Shown here piece after piece: positions 11,538-20,012 of a stretch of DNA of 64,000 bases. The notes under the pieces are model-generated. The model had not been told where the DNA came from. It saw nothing but the letters and a program-made list of their open reading frames with translations, and ran no database searches. Source of the stretch: Hoeflea sp. (GTDB taxonomy: Bacteria; Pseudomonadota; Alphaproteobacteria; Rhizobiales; Rhizobiaceae). The position numbers and the translations under genes were made by a program. The DNA is taken from positions 1 to 64,000 of the forward strand of contig JAHRFE010000005.1 in NCBI GenBank assembly GCA_019084245.1. Reading direction: 5' to 3'. Numbering within the stretch: position 1 is the stretch's first letter; each line of letters starts with the position of its first letter.

Positions 11538-11773
11538 GGGCCTGTCCCGAGCATCTGCTGGCCCCTCGGTTTTCCCGCTGGACCGGCTGTTCCGGGGCGG
11601 GCGTCTGTAGATCCTCGCCACAGGGGCGAGGATGACGGCGGTGGGGCTTTTGGAGCCTGTGAGCGCCGGTTGACGATGCTGTTGGAGGGTTGGCGACGCT
11701 GCTTGAAAGCGTGTGCCTCTGGCTGCTCCGTGTTTTCTCCGGAACCGCCGCGGAGCTCAAGGGTTACCTCTTC

Positions 11774-12694
11774 ATGATCGCACGACTGACGCTGCTTCTC
11801 GCTCTCCTGCTGCCCGCTCCGGCCCTGGCGCAGGCGCCCGACACTATCCAGGACCTGCGCGAGCGCAGCCTTGCGCTGGTCAACGAAGCGCGGCGCGCCG
11901 AGGGTCTCGCAAAGCTCGAACTTGAGGACGAGCTCGGCGAGGCCGCCCTCGCCCATGCGCGCGACATGCTGGCGCGGGATTATTTTTCGCACACGTCGCC
12001 CGAGGGCGGCACCGTGCTTGAGCGCTATCTCGAGGCCGGCGGCAGTGACGGCCGGGTCGTGCGGGAGAACATTTCCACCTGCAGCGGCTGCCGCGACCGG
12101 CCCGACCTGTCTGCGGTGGAGGGCATGCACGAAGGCTGGATGAACAGTCCCGGCCATCGCGCCAACATCCTGGCGCAAGGACTGAATGGTTTCGGCTTCG
12201 CCGTGGTGCAGGATGACGATGGCAACCGCTACGGTGTCCAGACCTTTGCCGGGCCCGGCACGCCGCGCGGCGAGGCGCCGGACGGTTCGGTCGAGGCGAT
12301 CGGCGCGGAGGCGCAAACGCAGCTTGCCGGCGAGATCATCAATGGCCTGCGTTCAGGAAACAGATCTGTGGAACCCGACGACCGCTTGCGCCGCCATGTC
12401 GAGGCAAAGCTTGCCTCGGACAATCTCGCCGGCATCAGTCTCTCGGATATCGGCTTGCTCAAGGGTATACCGGCGGATTTTCCCTGGCTCGGCTACCAGG
12501 TGCTTTATGCCGAATGCGGCGGCTGCGGCGAAGAGCCCACCAACGCCGATGTCCATTACTTTCTTGACAATTGGAGTGAGAGAAGCCGGTCCCGCGCGAT
12601 CCTGACGGACGGGTCGCTGACCAGCATCGGCTTTGTCATCGTCGCCGACGGCCAGGGCCGCAAGATCGCCGTCCTTGTGCTGGCGGGAGACTAG
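11774..12694 (+). CDS. Secreted CAP-domain (SCP/PR1-like) protein
   Basis: A 306-residue exported protein. The start at ATG 11774 gives a clean signal peptide (Leu-rich, ending PALAQA). The CAP domain follows (about residues 25-165), with HARDMLARDYFSHTSPEG, the conserved His and Glu, and a Cys pair CSGC typical of bacterial members. The C-terminal ~130 residues match no domain I recognise and contain CGGCGEE. CAP proteins act outside the cytoplasm; the substrate is unknown. An upstream start at 11690 is possible but would bury the signal peptide. Confidence 0.8.
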   Translation: MIARLTLLLALLLPAPALAQAPDTIQDLRERSLALVNEARRAEGLAKLELEDELGEAALAHARDMLARDYFSHTSPEGGTVLERYLEAGGSDGRVVRENISTCSGCRDRPDLSAVEGMHEGWMNSPGHRANILAQGLNGFGFAVVQDDDGNRYGVQTFAGPGTPRGEAPDGSVEAIGAEAQTQLAGEIINGLRSGNRSVEPDDRLRRHVEAKLASDNLAGISLSDIGLLKGIPADFPWLGYQVLYAECGGCGEEPTNADVHYFLDNWSERSRSRAILTDGSLTSIGFVIVADGQGRKIAVLVLAGD

Positions 12695-12753
12695 GCCGGA
12701 ATTTGAGATCGCTGCTGACAGGAACCGGCTTGTGCTCGGTCGTCTGGCATTCC

Positions 12754-13143
12754 CTACCCCCACACCGGCATCACGCCCAGCGCCTTTAGGCCGGTATCGC
12801 TCGAAAGGATGAAAAGGCCTTCGATCTCGGCCTGCGCCGCCAGCATCCGGTCGAACGGGTCGCGGTGCATTGCCGGATAGGATCCAGCGCGCGCGGCATG
12901 GCGAGCCGTCAGCGGCAGCAGGTCGAACCCTTCCGCCGAGACAATCTCCTCGAAGGCGCCGACCAGAGGCTCCACCTCCGGCCATCTGCCGCGATGGCGT
13001 TTGTAGGACATCTCATAGGCCGAGACCGCACTGGCAAAGACCCGCACATCCGGATCGGTAAGTTTTTCGCGCACGGTCGGCGGCAAGAGCTCAGGAAAAT
13101 AGAGCCACCAGAAGAGTGCATGCGTATCGAGGAGGTAGCTCAC
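12754..13143 (-). CDS. PIN-domain toxin, VapC-like
   Basis: A 129-residue PIN-fold ribonuclease-like toxin. Acidic residues fit the PIN active site: D in YLLDTHALFWW, E in YEMSYKRHRG, D in HRDPFDRMLAAQA and D in LSSDTGL. The start is GTG 13143, which overlaps the stop of the upstream antitoxin as GTGA; the frame also extends upstream of it. The target is probably RNA by family analogy. It forms a two-gene module with the antitoxin. Confidence 0.85.
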   Translation of the reverse strand: MSYLLDTHALFWWLYFPELLPPTVREKLTDPDVRVFASAVSAYEMSYKRHRGRWPEVEPLVGAFEEIVSAEGFDLLPLTARHAARAGSYPAMHRDPFDRMLAAQAEIEGLFILSSDTGLKALGVMPVWG

Positions 13144-13673
13144 TTGCCCCCGTCGAACGAATGCTTGCCTTCCCATGACTGCAGTTCAGTCTCGGACAGG
13201 GGGTGATCGAACACGTCGGAAGGCAGGTTGCCACTCAGATGCGCAAAGCGTCCCGGCTTTCGCGGCTCCCTGGCTACAGGGACAACCTTCGCCACCACCT
13301 TGCCATCGCGCAGGATCGGAAACTCCCTGCCCGCCCGCATCGCCGCTGCCAGTCCATCCACGTCGTATTCCGACTGTTCGCTCTTGGCGAACCCAACCGT
13401 CGCCCGGGCTTCCGCCCCTTCGTTCGTGTACTTTTGGGAGTGAGCCGCGACATCTTCTTTGCTGATCTCATCGGCAGGTGCATGAAGCAAGGGATCGGGG
13501 CTTGAAACGGGTTGCGCCGGCCGGCCCGTATCGGAAATGTCAGCAGCGGTCAGCGGCGTGAGTTTCACCACTGGCCTATTGCGGCGCGCAATGACAATCT
13601 CCTCGCCAGATTCTGCGCGAGCGACAAGTTCCGACAAATTGGTCTTGGCGTGGTGCATGTTGAAGACCGTCAT
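13140..13673 (-). CDS. Phd/YefM-family antitoxin
   Basis: A 177-residue antitoxin paired with the PIN toxin. Residues 1-45 are the Phd/YefM DNA-binding fold (MTVFNMHHAKTNLSELV). It is longer than the usual ~80 residues because after a Pro-rich linker it carries a second related segment: AGREFPILRDGKVVAKVVPV mirrors SGEEIVIARRNRPVVKLTPL. The C-terminal tail (VFDHPLSETEL) looks like a toxin-neutralising peptide. Such antitoxins usually repress their own operon. The frame stays open far upstream, but ATG 13673 is the only start that fits the family. Confidence 0.8.
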   Translation of the reverse strand: MTVFNMHHAKTNLSELVARAESGEEIVIARRNRPVVKLTPLTAADISDTGRPAQPVSSPDPLLHAPADEISKEDVAAHSQKYTNEGAEARATVGFAKSEQSEYDVDGLAAAMRAGREFPILRDGKVVAKVVPVAREPRKPGRFAHLSGNLPSDVFDHPLSETELQSWEGKHSFDGGK

Positions 13674-13721
13674 GGTTGAAATATAGCTAGGAACCTGGCT
13701 AGAAACAAGGAGCGCATTTCG

Positions 13722-14522
13722 ATGACCACTTCCGGAACCATCCGCACCGGCATCGGCGGCTGGGTGTTCGACCCGTGGAACGAGAGTTTCTATCCCCCGA
13801 AACTGCCCAAGACCAAGCAGTTGCGGCATGCCGCATCGGAGCTTCGGGCGATCGAGGTGAATGGCACCTATTATGGCAGCCAGAAACCGACGACCTTCGC
13901 CAAATGGGCGTCCGAGGTGCCGGATGGCTTCATGTTTTCGCTGAAGGCCAGCCGTTATTGCACCAATCGCAAGGTGCTGGCAGAGGCGAGCCCGTCGATC
14001 GAGAAATTCCTGACCCAGGGCATCACCGAATTGGGCGACCGGCTCGGGCCGATCCTCTGGCAGTTCATGGCCACCAAGCAATTCGAGCCCGACGATTTCG
14101 AGGCGTTCCTGCAGTTGCTGCCGAAGAGTCAGGACGGGATTGCGCTCAGGCATGTTGTCGAGCCGCGCCATGCCTCGTTCCTGGTTCCGGAGTTCATCGA
14201 ACTCTTGTCCAGATACGGGGTCGCCGCGGTGCTGGCCGACCATGACGACTATCCGATGTTCGCCGATGTGACTGGCGATCTTCTCTATACAAGGCTGCAG
14301 AGGGGCTCCGACGAGATCCCGACCTGCTATCCGCCGGAAAATATCAGCGCGTGGGCGGAGCGACTGAGGACCTATGCCGGCGGCGCGGTTCCCGAGGATC
14401 TGCCGCTGGTCGCGCCGGACCGGACGGTGGAGAAAAAGCCGCGCGATGTGTTTGCCTTTTTCATCACCGGCGGCAAGGTCAACGCCCCGCATGGCGCCAG
14501 GGCGTTGCAGGCAGAGGTTTAG
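13722..14522 (+). CDS. DUF72 (YecE-like) protein
   Basis: A 266-residue protein of the DUF72 TIM-barrel-like family. It shows the N-terminal GIGGWVFDPW, the VNGTYYG motif, FMFSLKASRY and VEPRHASF. Function is not established for the family. It is divergent from the antitoxin gene with a 48-bp gap, and no partner gene is evident. Confidence 0.85.
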   Translation: MTTSGTIRTGIGGWVFDPWNESFYPPKLPKTKQLRHAASELRAIEVNGTYYGSQKPTTFAKWASEVPDGFMFSLKASRYCTNRKVLAEASPSIEKFLTQGITELGDRLGPILWQFMATKQFEPDDFEAFLQLLPKSQDGIALRHVVEPRHASFLVPEFIELLSRYGVAAVLADHDDYPMFADVTGDLLYTRLQRGSDEIPTCYPPENISAWAERLRTYAGGAVPEDLPLVAPDRTVEKKPRDVFAFFITGGKVNAPHGARALQAEV

Positions 14523-14616
14523 CCGTTCAGGCTTCAGGGCCCCTTGCGAGACAGGCTCGAAGCCGCGCGTCGGACTTGTGCGGTCGCCTATCCTGGTCGG
14601 ACGCAAAGGCGTCGGG

Positions 14617-15888
14617 TCAGAGTCTGGATGCCAGCATCGCCGCTTCTTCGACCCGGCGGAGATCATGGGGATAGGTGAGCGCCGCGCGCGCGCGGTCCAG
14701 GGCCCGCGCCGATTGCTCGCGCAGGGCCACCTCCCATATCGCCGGAACACAGCACGCGATCGCGCTCAGCGCATGCTGGAGATGGACGGCAACCTCGACA
14801 GAGCCAGCCCCGTCGCGCGCAATCTGTTCGAAGGCGGCGGTGAGAATGATCTCCGGCTCGACGATCGGCACCAACACCCTCGGATGCTGGGTGGCGGTGC
14901 CGGTCCCGTTGCTGGACTTGGCGGCGTTGGCGAAAACCTGCACGAGCGCATCGAGAATGTCATTGGCCGTTCCGGGGTCATTGATACCGGGCGACAGGGC
15001 GCGATCGCCGATTTCAGACAGGGTCTTCAGGGCCAGCACCGGATCCTCGCTGCGATGCCGGCTTTCGCCGATCCGGATGGCCCCGCTGATCCGTCGGGTG
15101 GCGGCATCATCGACCGGCTTGCCGTCCCCGCCATAGACCCAGGCCACCTCCCTGCCCTGGCCGACAAGGTCTCCCATCCGCACAGCGACATGAATGGTGA
15201 CGCCGATCTCGTCGGCTAGGTCCGAAAGAGCATCGACATCGATGAACTGAACGGTTCCTGTATGCATGGAGAGGATCGCCATTGCCCCGTCCGGCGGCGC
15301 GGTGTTGGCGAAGATCGGCGTTCCGCCGTGACCGGGATGGGTCAGGTGGCGGGCGAGCATGTTCGTGGCGCGGGTCGACACCTTGTCGATGGTTGAGGTG
15401 ACGGTGCTGATCCGGGCCACATGATCGATCCAGTAGATCAATGTCACCACCACAATCGTGAACACAGAGAGTGTCGCGAAGAACAAGAGGATCCGTCCGG
15501 TGGCCTGGATGAAGCCGACGTTCAGGCCGATGAGGCCGACCACCGAGAATGTGAACGCACTGATGAAGGTGGAGATCGCCTGTTTCGAGGTCGAATCCGC
15601 CACGACGATGGAGAAGGCGCGCGGTGTGCTGGCCGACACCGCCGCCACATAGGCCGACAGCATGACCGAGGCCGCGAAGGTCGCCACCGTGAGCATGGCT
15701 GTCGCCATGATCGTCAGAAGATTGTCGATGGTCTCCTTCTTGATATCGAAGGAGAAGGGTTGGCCGAACACCTGGTCGACCGCCGTCGCGGCGGCCACGA
15801 CGAGCACCGCCATCAGCCCGAAGAGAGCCGGCCGCAGCCAGAGCCGTTCGGCCAGGTAATCATTCAGCGAATTGTAGAAAAATCTCAA
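14617..15888 (-). CDS. DUF2254 integral membrane protein
   Basis: A 423-residue predicted inner-membrane protein. The first ~150 residues contain about four hydrophobic segments (LFGLMAVLVVAAATAV, TMATAMLTVATFAASVMLSAY, FSVVGLIGLNVGFI, LFFATLSVFTIVVVTLIY). A large soluble C-terminal domain follows with SPGINDPGTANDILDAL, the conserved core of DUF2254. Function is unknown; transport or channel activity is conceivable. TTG 15888 is the likely start, with GGAG eight bases upstream. Confidence 0.85.
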   Translation of the reverse strand: MRFFYNSLNDYLAERLWLRPALFGLMAVLVVAAATAVDQVFGQPFSFDIKKETIDNLLTIMATAMLTVATFAASVMLSAYVAAVSASTPRAFSIVVADSTSKQAISTFISAFTFSVVGLIGLNVGFIQATGRILLFFATLSVFTIVVVTLIYWIDHVARISTVTSTIDKVSTRATNMLARHLTHPGHGGTPIFANTAPPDGAMAILSMHTGTVQFIDVDALSDLADEIGVTIHVAVRMGDLVGQGREVAWVYGGDGKPVDDAATRRISGAIRIGESRHRSEDPVLALKTLSEIGDRALSPGINDPGTANDILDALVQVFANAAKSSNGTGTATQHPRVLVPIVEPEIILTAAFEQIARDGAGSVEVAVHLQHALSAIACCVPAIWEVALREQSARALDRARAALTYPHDLRRVEEAAMLASRL

Positions 15889-16071
15889 ATCCGTCGCTCC
15901 AGTTGCCTTGCCGCGGAAGCGGACTTCGCTTTGCGTTCAGATGCTCATGCAAGCCTTGCGCAAAGCAGGCCGCTGCAACTGATTTTCATCCCCGCTTGAT
16001 ATCCATCAAAGCACCGCCGCACCACAGTCTCCATGATCAGACCAGCACTATCACAGTGACGGGAGAGCGGA

Positions 16072-16842
16072 ATGGCAATGTTTGATGGAAAATGCGCACT
16101 TGTTACAGGATCGGGCGCCGGTATCGGCCGCGCGACAGCGCTCAAATTCGCCGCGGAAGGCGCCAATGTCGTGGTTTCCGACATTCACGTTTCCGCGGGC
16201 GAGGAAACGGTTTCGATGATCCACAAGGCGGGCGGATCAGCCATGTTCCAGCGCGCCGATGTATCCAAGCCAGATGATGTTGCGGCACTGGTGGCCGGTG
16301 CCGTGGATCAGTACGGACGGCTTGACTGCGCCGTCAACAATGCGGGTATCGAAGGCGGCATCGCTCCCTTCACCGATCAGCCGGAAGCCAACTACGATAC
16401 CATCATGAAGGTCAACGCCAAGGGCACCTTCCTGTGCATGCAGGCTGAAATCCGGCATATGCTGAAATCGGGCGGCGGCTCGATCGTCAACCTGTCCTCG
16501 ATCGCCGGACTGATCGGGTTTCCGGGCCTGTCGCCCTATGTCGCCTCCAAGCATGCCGTCATCGGCATGACCAAGAATGCAGCGCTGGAATATGGCAAGG
16601 ACGGGATCAGGACCAACGCCGTCTGTCCCGGCGGGATCGACACACGGATGCTCGACTCGCTGGCGGACCAGGCAACTGCGGGCGCCCAGTCCAGCAAGGA
16701 GATGATGGACCCGCTGCATCCGATGGGCCGCATCGGAACACCGGAAGAAGTGGCCAACCTGATCGTCTGGCTCTCATCGCCTGAAGCCGGATTCATGCTT
16801 GGCGCCATTATCCCGGTCGATGGCGGTTACGTCGCGCAATAG
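16072..16842 (+). CDS. Short-chain dehydrogenase/reductase (SDR)
   Basis: A classical SDR of 256 residues: nucleotide motif GSGAGIGRA near the N-terminus, NNAG, catalytic Ser in NLSSIAG and YVASK with the catalytic Tyr and Lys. An acidic residue after the second strand (VVSDIHV) suggests NAD(H) preference. The C-terminal GAIIPVDGGY is typical of glucose-dehydrogenase-like SDRs. The substrate cannot be told from sequence. It is followed by a hairpin and the hsp20 gene. Confidence 0.9.
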   Translation: MAMFDGKCALVTGSGAGIGRATALKFAAEGANVVVSDIHVSAGEETVSMIHKAGGSAMFQRADVSKPDDVAALVAGAVDQYGRLDCAVNNAGIEGGIAPFTDQPEANYDTIMKVNAKGTFLCMQAEIRHMLKSGGGSIVNLSSIAGLIGFPGLSPYVASKHAVIGMTKNAALEYGKDGIRTNAVCPGGIDTRMLDSLADQATAGAQSSKEMMDPLHPMGRIGTPEEVANLIVWLSSPEAGFMLGAIIPVDGGYVAQ

Positions 16843-16863
16843 GCTTGCGCATCGCGTTGACGC

Positions 16864-16895
16864 TGGCGCGCGGGCATCTCGGAATCCGCGCGCCA
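16864..16895. terminator. Hairpin between SDR and hsp20
   Basis: A perfect 10-bp stem (TGGCGCGCGG at 16864-16873 with its complement at 16886-16895) and a 12-nt loop lie 21 bp after the SDR stop. There is no U-tract, so it may be a weak terminator or part of the hsp20 leader. Confidence 0.45.
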
Positions 16896-17022
16896 CACAG
16901 TTTGGCCTGACACGACTCATGTGCCTGACGGACCGTTTGTTGATCGTCGTCAATGGTTGCGCGTCAGGCTGCTGGTATCTTTGCCCTCGCCCTCGAATTG
17001 CAGGTTTGAAAAGGAGACCATC

Positions 17023-17508
17023 ATGACCGACGGAAAGCAAAACCTCCCTGCCACCCGATCATCCGGACTGTTTGATGACTTCCGCAGGGAAATGGACACG
17101 ATTGTGGAACGCTTCTTCGGAACAGCGGAAACCTCGGCTTCCAAGACCGGCTTTCCGTCCTTGATGACCGCGGGCGCGGTGCGCCCGGCGATCGATATCA
17201 CCGAAAATGACGCGGCGATCACGCTGACCGCCGAGCTTCCCGGCATGAGCGAGGAGGAGGTCGACCTTTCGATCTCCGATGGCATGCTGACACTGAAGGG
17301 TGAGAAGACCGTCTCGCACGAGTCCCGGCAGGATGAGAGCGTTGTCATCGAGCGCAATTACGGCTCCTTCCAACGCTCGTTTCCGATTCCGGACCGGGTT
17401 GACCAGGACGCGATCGATGCAAGCTTTGAAAAGGGCGTGCTCAAGGTGACCATGCCCAAGAAGCCCGGGCAGCAATCAGGCGAGCGCAAGATCAAGATCG
17501 GCGGCTGA
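17023..17508 (+). CDS. Small heat-shock protein, Hsp20/alpha-crystallin family
   Basis: A 161-residue ATP-independent holdase chaperone that keeps unfolding proteins soluble. The alpha-crystallin domain spans about residues 50-150, beginning RPAIDITENDAAITLTAELPG, with the terminal GVLKVTMPK strand (the A/G-x-L motif) and a short C-terminal tail KIKIGG. ATG 17023 has a strong ribosome site, AAAGGAG. Heat induction is usual for the family, but no clear thermosensor was seen in the leader. Confidence 0.93.
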   Translation: MTDGKQNLPATRSSGLFDDFRREMDTIVERFFGTAETSASKTGFPSLMTAGAVRPAIDITENDAAITLTAELPGMSEEEVDLSISDGMLTLKGEKTVSHESRQDESVVIERNYGSFQRSFPIPDRVDQDAIDASFEKGVLKVTMPKKPGQQSGERKIKIGG

Positions 17509-17549
17509 CAAGCAGATCCGACGACCGTGTGCGACGGCCGCCGGGCACG

Positions 17550-17587
17550 GCCGGCCGGAACGGAACTGCCCTGTTGTTCCGGCCGGC
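17550..17587 (+). terminator. Hairpin after hsp20
   Basis: A perfect 12-bp stem (GCCGGCCGGAAC with its complement) and 14-nt loop lie 41 bp downstream of the hsp20 stop. No U-run follows. It probably ends or protects the hsp20 transcript. Confidence 0.5.
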
Positions 17588-17643
17588 TGGTAGTGTTGGC
17601 AAATTGCGGGCCACCATAGCGCCGTGCGTTTAACTGCACGCAC

Positions 17644-17784
17644 AAAGGTCGCTGTAGCACTTACAGATGCTGCATAATGCACTCAGCGCCGCGCATCCTT
17701 CCGGATTCGCAAAGGTCGCTGCAAGTCTTTGAATTGTGCATGTACGTTATCGCTCAAATGATTCCATTTGAGCGCGACATGCAC
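17644..17784. repeat. Rhizobial-type intergenic repeat with long hairpin
   Basis: AAAGGTCGCTG occurs twice (17644-17654 and 17711-17721), each followed by a related stretch. The second copy runs into an interrupted hairpin at 17736-17784: outer arms GTGCATGT/ACATGCAC, inner arms CGCTCAAAT/ATTTGAGCG with a 6-nt loop. It reaches the stop codon of the convergent MFS gene. I recall similar sequences between genes in Rhizobiaceae; role unknown. Confidence 0.55.
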
Positions 17785-19037
17785 TAGGCCGCCCGTCTTT
17801 CCTTCGGCAGGAATATTGTCAACAACCCAAGGAACGGCAGGTAGGAACAGATCGCATAGACGTAGACGATACCCTTGATGTCGGCGATCTGTCCCAGCAC
17901 CGCAGCCGCTATGCCGCCCATGCCGAAGGCAAAGCCGAAGAACAGGCCGGCGATCAACCCGACCCGGCCGGGAACCAACTCCTGGGCGAAGACGACGATG
18001 GCCGGAAACGCCGAGGCCAGCACCATGCCGATGATCACGGTCAGCACCGAAGTCCAGAACAGATCCGCATAGGGCAGCATGAGGGTGAACGGCAGCACGC
18101 CCAGGATCGAAACCCAGATCACAGATTTGGTGCCGATGCGGTCGCCGATCGGCCCGCCGGCGATCGTCCCCACGGCGGCGGCGCCCAGGAACAGGAACAG
18201 CAGCAGTTGCGAATTCTGTATGGAAACGTCAAAGCGTTCGATGACGTAGAAGGTGTAGTAGCTTGAGAAACTCGCCATGTAGATGTTCTTGGTGAATACC
18301 AGAAGCGCGAGAATACCGAGTGTGAAGATCACGCGGCCGCGGCTGTGCTGGAGCAGGGTCGAGAGTGCGGGACGACCGGCGGCGGCGCGGCGATAGCTGC
18401 CATACCAGCGGCTGACCCAGCTCAGGATCACCATGCCGAAAAGCGCCGCCAGGCAGAACCAGGCCACGCTGCCCTGCCCGCCCGGCACCACGATGAAGGC
18501 CGCCAGCAGCGGGCCGGCGGCGGTGCCGAAATTGCCGCCAAGCTGAAAGATAGACTGCGCCGTGCCATGCTTGCCGCCCGAGGCCAGCCGGGCAATGCGC
18601 GAGGATTCGGGGTGGAACACGGCTGATCCCAGCCCCACCAGCGAGGCGGCGGCGAGCAGCAGCCAGTAGTGACCGGCGACCGCCAGCAGCATCAGGCCAA
18701 GCATGGAGAACCCCATGCCGACCGGCAGCGCGTAGCCGATCGGCCGCTTGTCGGTATAGGCGCCGATCAGCGGCTGCAGAAGCGACGCAGTGAACTGGAA
18801 GGTGAAGGTCAAAAGCCCGATCTGGCCGAAGGTGAGCGCATAATTGTCCTTCAGCATCGGGTAGATGGCCGAGAGCATGGATTGCATTGTGTCATTGAGA
18901 AAATGGCACAGGCTGAGCGCCAGGATGACCGACATGGCCGCGGGTGTCGCGGCAGCACCGGCTGCAGGCGCGGGACTTGCCGCCGCACCCGTCGAAATCG
19001 GCTGCGCCGCGCCTGTGGTCTCACCCATCGTGTCCAT
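17784..19037 (-). CDS. MFS transporter, fosmidomycin-resistance (Fsr) type
   Basis: A 417-residue, ~12-helix major-facilitator exporter. The start region LALSLCHFLNDTMQSMLSAIYPMLK and the following FGQIGLLTFTFQFTASLLQP are characteristic of the Fsr family of drug/proton antiporters. An Ala/Pro-rich cytoplasmic N-terminus precedes helix 1. ATG 19037 is preferred over TTG 19073. It is divergent from an AraC regulator that probably controls it. The actual substrate is unknown. Confidence 0.88.
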   Translation of the reverse strand: MDTMGETTGAAQPISTGAAASPAPAAGAAATPAAMSVILALSLCHFLNDTMQSMLSAIYPMLKDNYALTFGQIGLLTFTFQFTASLLQPLIGAYTDKRPIGYALPVGMGFSMLGLMLLAVAGHYWLLLAAASLVGLGSAVFHPESSRIARLASGGKHGTAQSIFQLGGNFGTAAGPLLAAFIVVPGGQGSVAWFCLAALFGMVILSWVSRWYGSYRRAAAGRPALSTLLQHSRGRVIFTLGILALLVFTKNIYMASFSSYYTFYVIERFDVSIQNSQLLLFLFLGAAAVGTIAGGPIGDRIGTKSVIWVSILGVLPFTLMLPYADLFWTSVLTVIIGMVLASAFPAIVVFAQELVPGRVGLIAGLFFGFAFGMGGIAAAVLGQIADIKGIVYVYAICSYLPFLGLLTIFLPKERRAA

Positions 19038-19154
19038 GATTTCGTCCCAATCTCCGGCCTTGAGCCAGCCCACTCGGGCCTGCCCCGCATCTCAGGCGCA
19101 GTGATACATGGCTTGCCCACAGCCCGCTTACGTGCTGTGGTCTAATTCTTACGC

Positions 19155-20003
19155 ATGTGGGCCAATGAAATGATCAGTGACAATCCGGTTTTGAACACAC
19201 CCGTTCGGCAGATCGAAACCGCTGACCACCGTGCGTCGCGGCTTGCCTATGTCGAGGCCGCGACCGGTCCGGCGGTGGCATTCTCGCATTTTTATGACGA
19301 TGACGAGCACGTCGCCGAGCACAAGCACCGCCGGGCGCAGCTGCTGCATCCCTCCGCGGGCGTTGTGACGGTGACCACCAGCGCTGGCCGCTGGATGGTG
19401 CCGCCCGGCCACGCGCTGTGGATTCCGGCGGGCATCCTGCATGCAGTCGATACTTTCGGGCGGGTGGAGATGCACTCGGTCTATGTGCTTCCCGACGCCA
19501 TTGACGGCTTGCCGCGGCATCTGCACGTCACCGGGATGACATCGCTGATGCGCAGCCTCGTCATCGAAGCGATCAGCCTGCGCGATGAGGCGGAAACGCC
19601 GCGCGCCCGGTTCATCCTTGGCGCGATGCTGCATGAAATCCTGGAATTGCCGGAACGGCCGCTGGGCCTGCCGTTTCCGTCCCAGCGGAAGCTGGCGGAT
19701 TTGTGCCGCGAATTCATGGCGCGGCCGTCGGCGCATCTCAATATCGATCACTGGGCCGATGCCGCGGGCCTGAGCCGGCGCAGTTTCACCCGGATCTTCC
19801 GCCGCGAGACCGGATTGAGCCTGTCGACCTGGCGCCAGCAGGCCTGTCTGATGGCGGCGCTGCCACGGCTGTCCGCGGGAGAGGCGGTGACCGCCGTGGC
19901 GCTCGATCTCGGCTATGACAGCGTGCCGGCCTTCACCACCATGTTCTGCCGGATGATGGGGACGCCGCCAAAAACCTATCTGCGCAACCAGACGCCGGGA
20001 TGA
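19155..20003 (+). CDS. AraC-family transcriptional regulator
   Basis: A 282-residue regulator with an N-terminal cupin-type sensor (HKHRRAQLLHPSAG, IPAGILHAV) and a C-terminal pair of helix-turn-helix motifs (about residues 185-280: WADAAGLSRRSFTRIFRRET, then LDLGYDSVPAFTTMFCRMMG). Such cupin-AraC proteins usually control the divergent exporter, here the Fsr-type gene 117 bp away. The start may be ATG 19170 instead. Confidence 0.9.
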   Translation: MWANEMISDNPVLNTPVRQIETADHRASRLAYVEAATGPAVAFSHFYDDDEHVAEHKHRRAQLLHPSAGVVTVTTSAGRWMVPPGHALWIPAGILHAVDTFGRVEMHSVYVLPDAIDGLPRHLHVTGMTSLMRSLVIEAISLRDEAETPRARFILGAMLHEILELPERPLGLPFPSQRKLADLCREFMARPSAHLNIDHWADAAGLSRRSFTRIFRRETGLSLSTWRQQACLMAALPRLSAGEAVTAVALDLGYDSVPAFTTMFCRMMGTPPKTYLRNQTPG

Positions 20004-20012
20004 AGCCCGGGG

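Larger units (their letters stand above)
10249..11633. repeat. RIME-like intergenic palindromic element, split by the IS
   Basis: Without the IS, the flanks give ATGCTCGGG-CCTGT-CCCGAGCAT (left half 10249-10257, right half 11546-11554), a perfect 9-bp hairpin. A second hairpin ATCCTCGCC/GGCGAGGAT lies at 11611-11633. Paired palindromes of this kind are typical of the RIME elements dispersed in rhizobial genomes. The IS cut the first one inside its loop region. The rest of 11437-11773 holds no gene. Confidence 0.7.

Noticed and set aside
13674-14750. Upstream extension of the antitoxin frame to 536 codons
   Set aside because: It covers the DUF72 gene on the other strand and the Phd domain begins exactly at ATG 13673.
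16896-17022. ROSE-type RNA thermometer upstream of hsp20
   Set aside because: A ROSE hairpin pairing with the AAAGGAG ribosome site was looked for and no convincing pairing was found.
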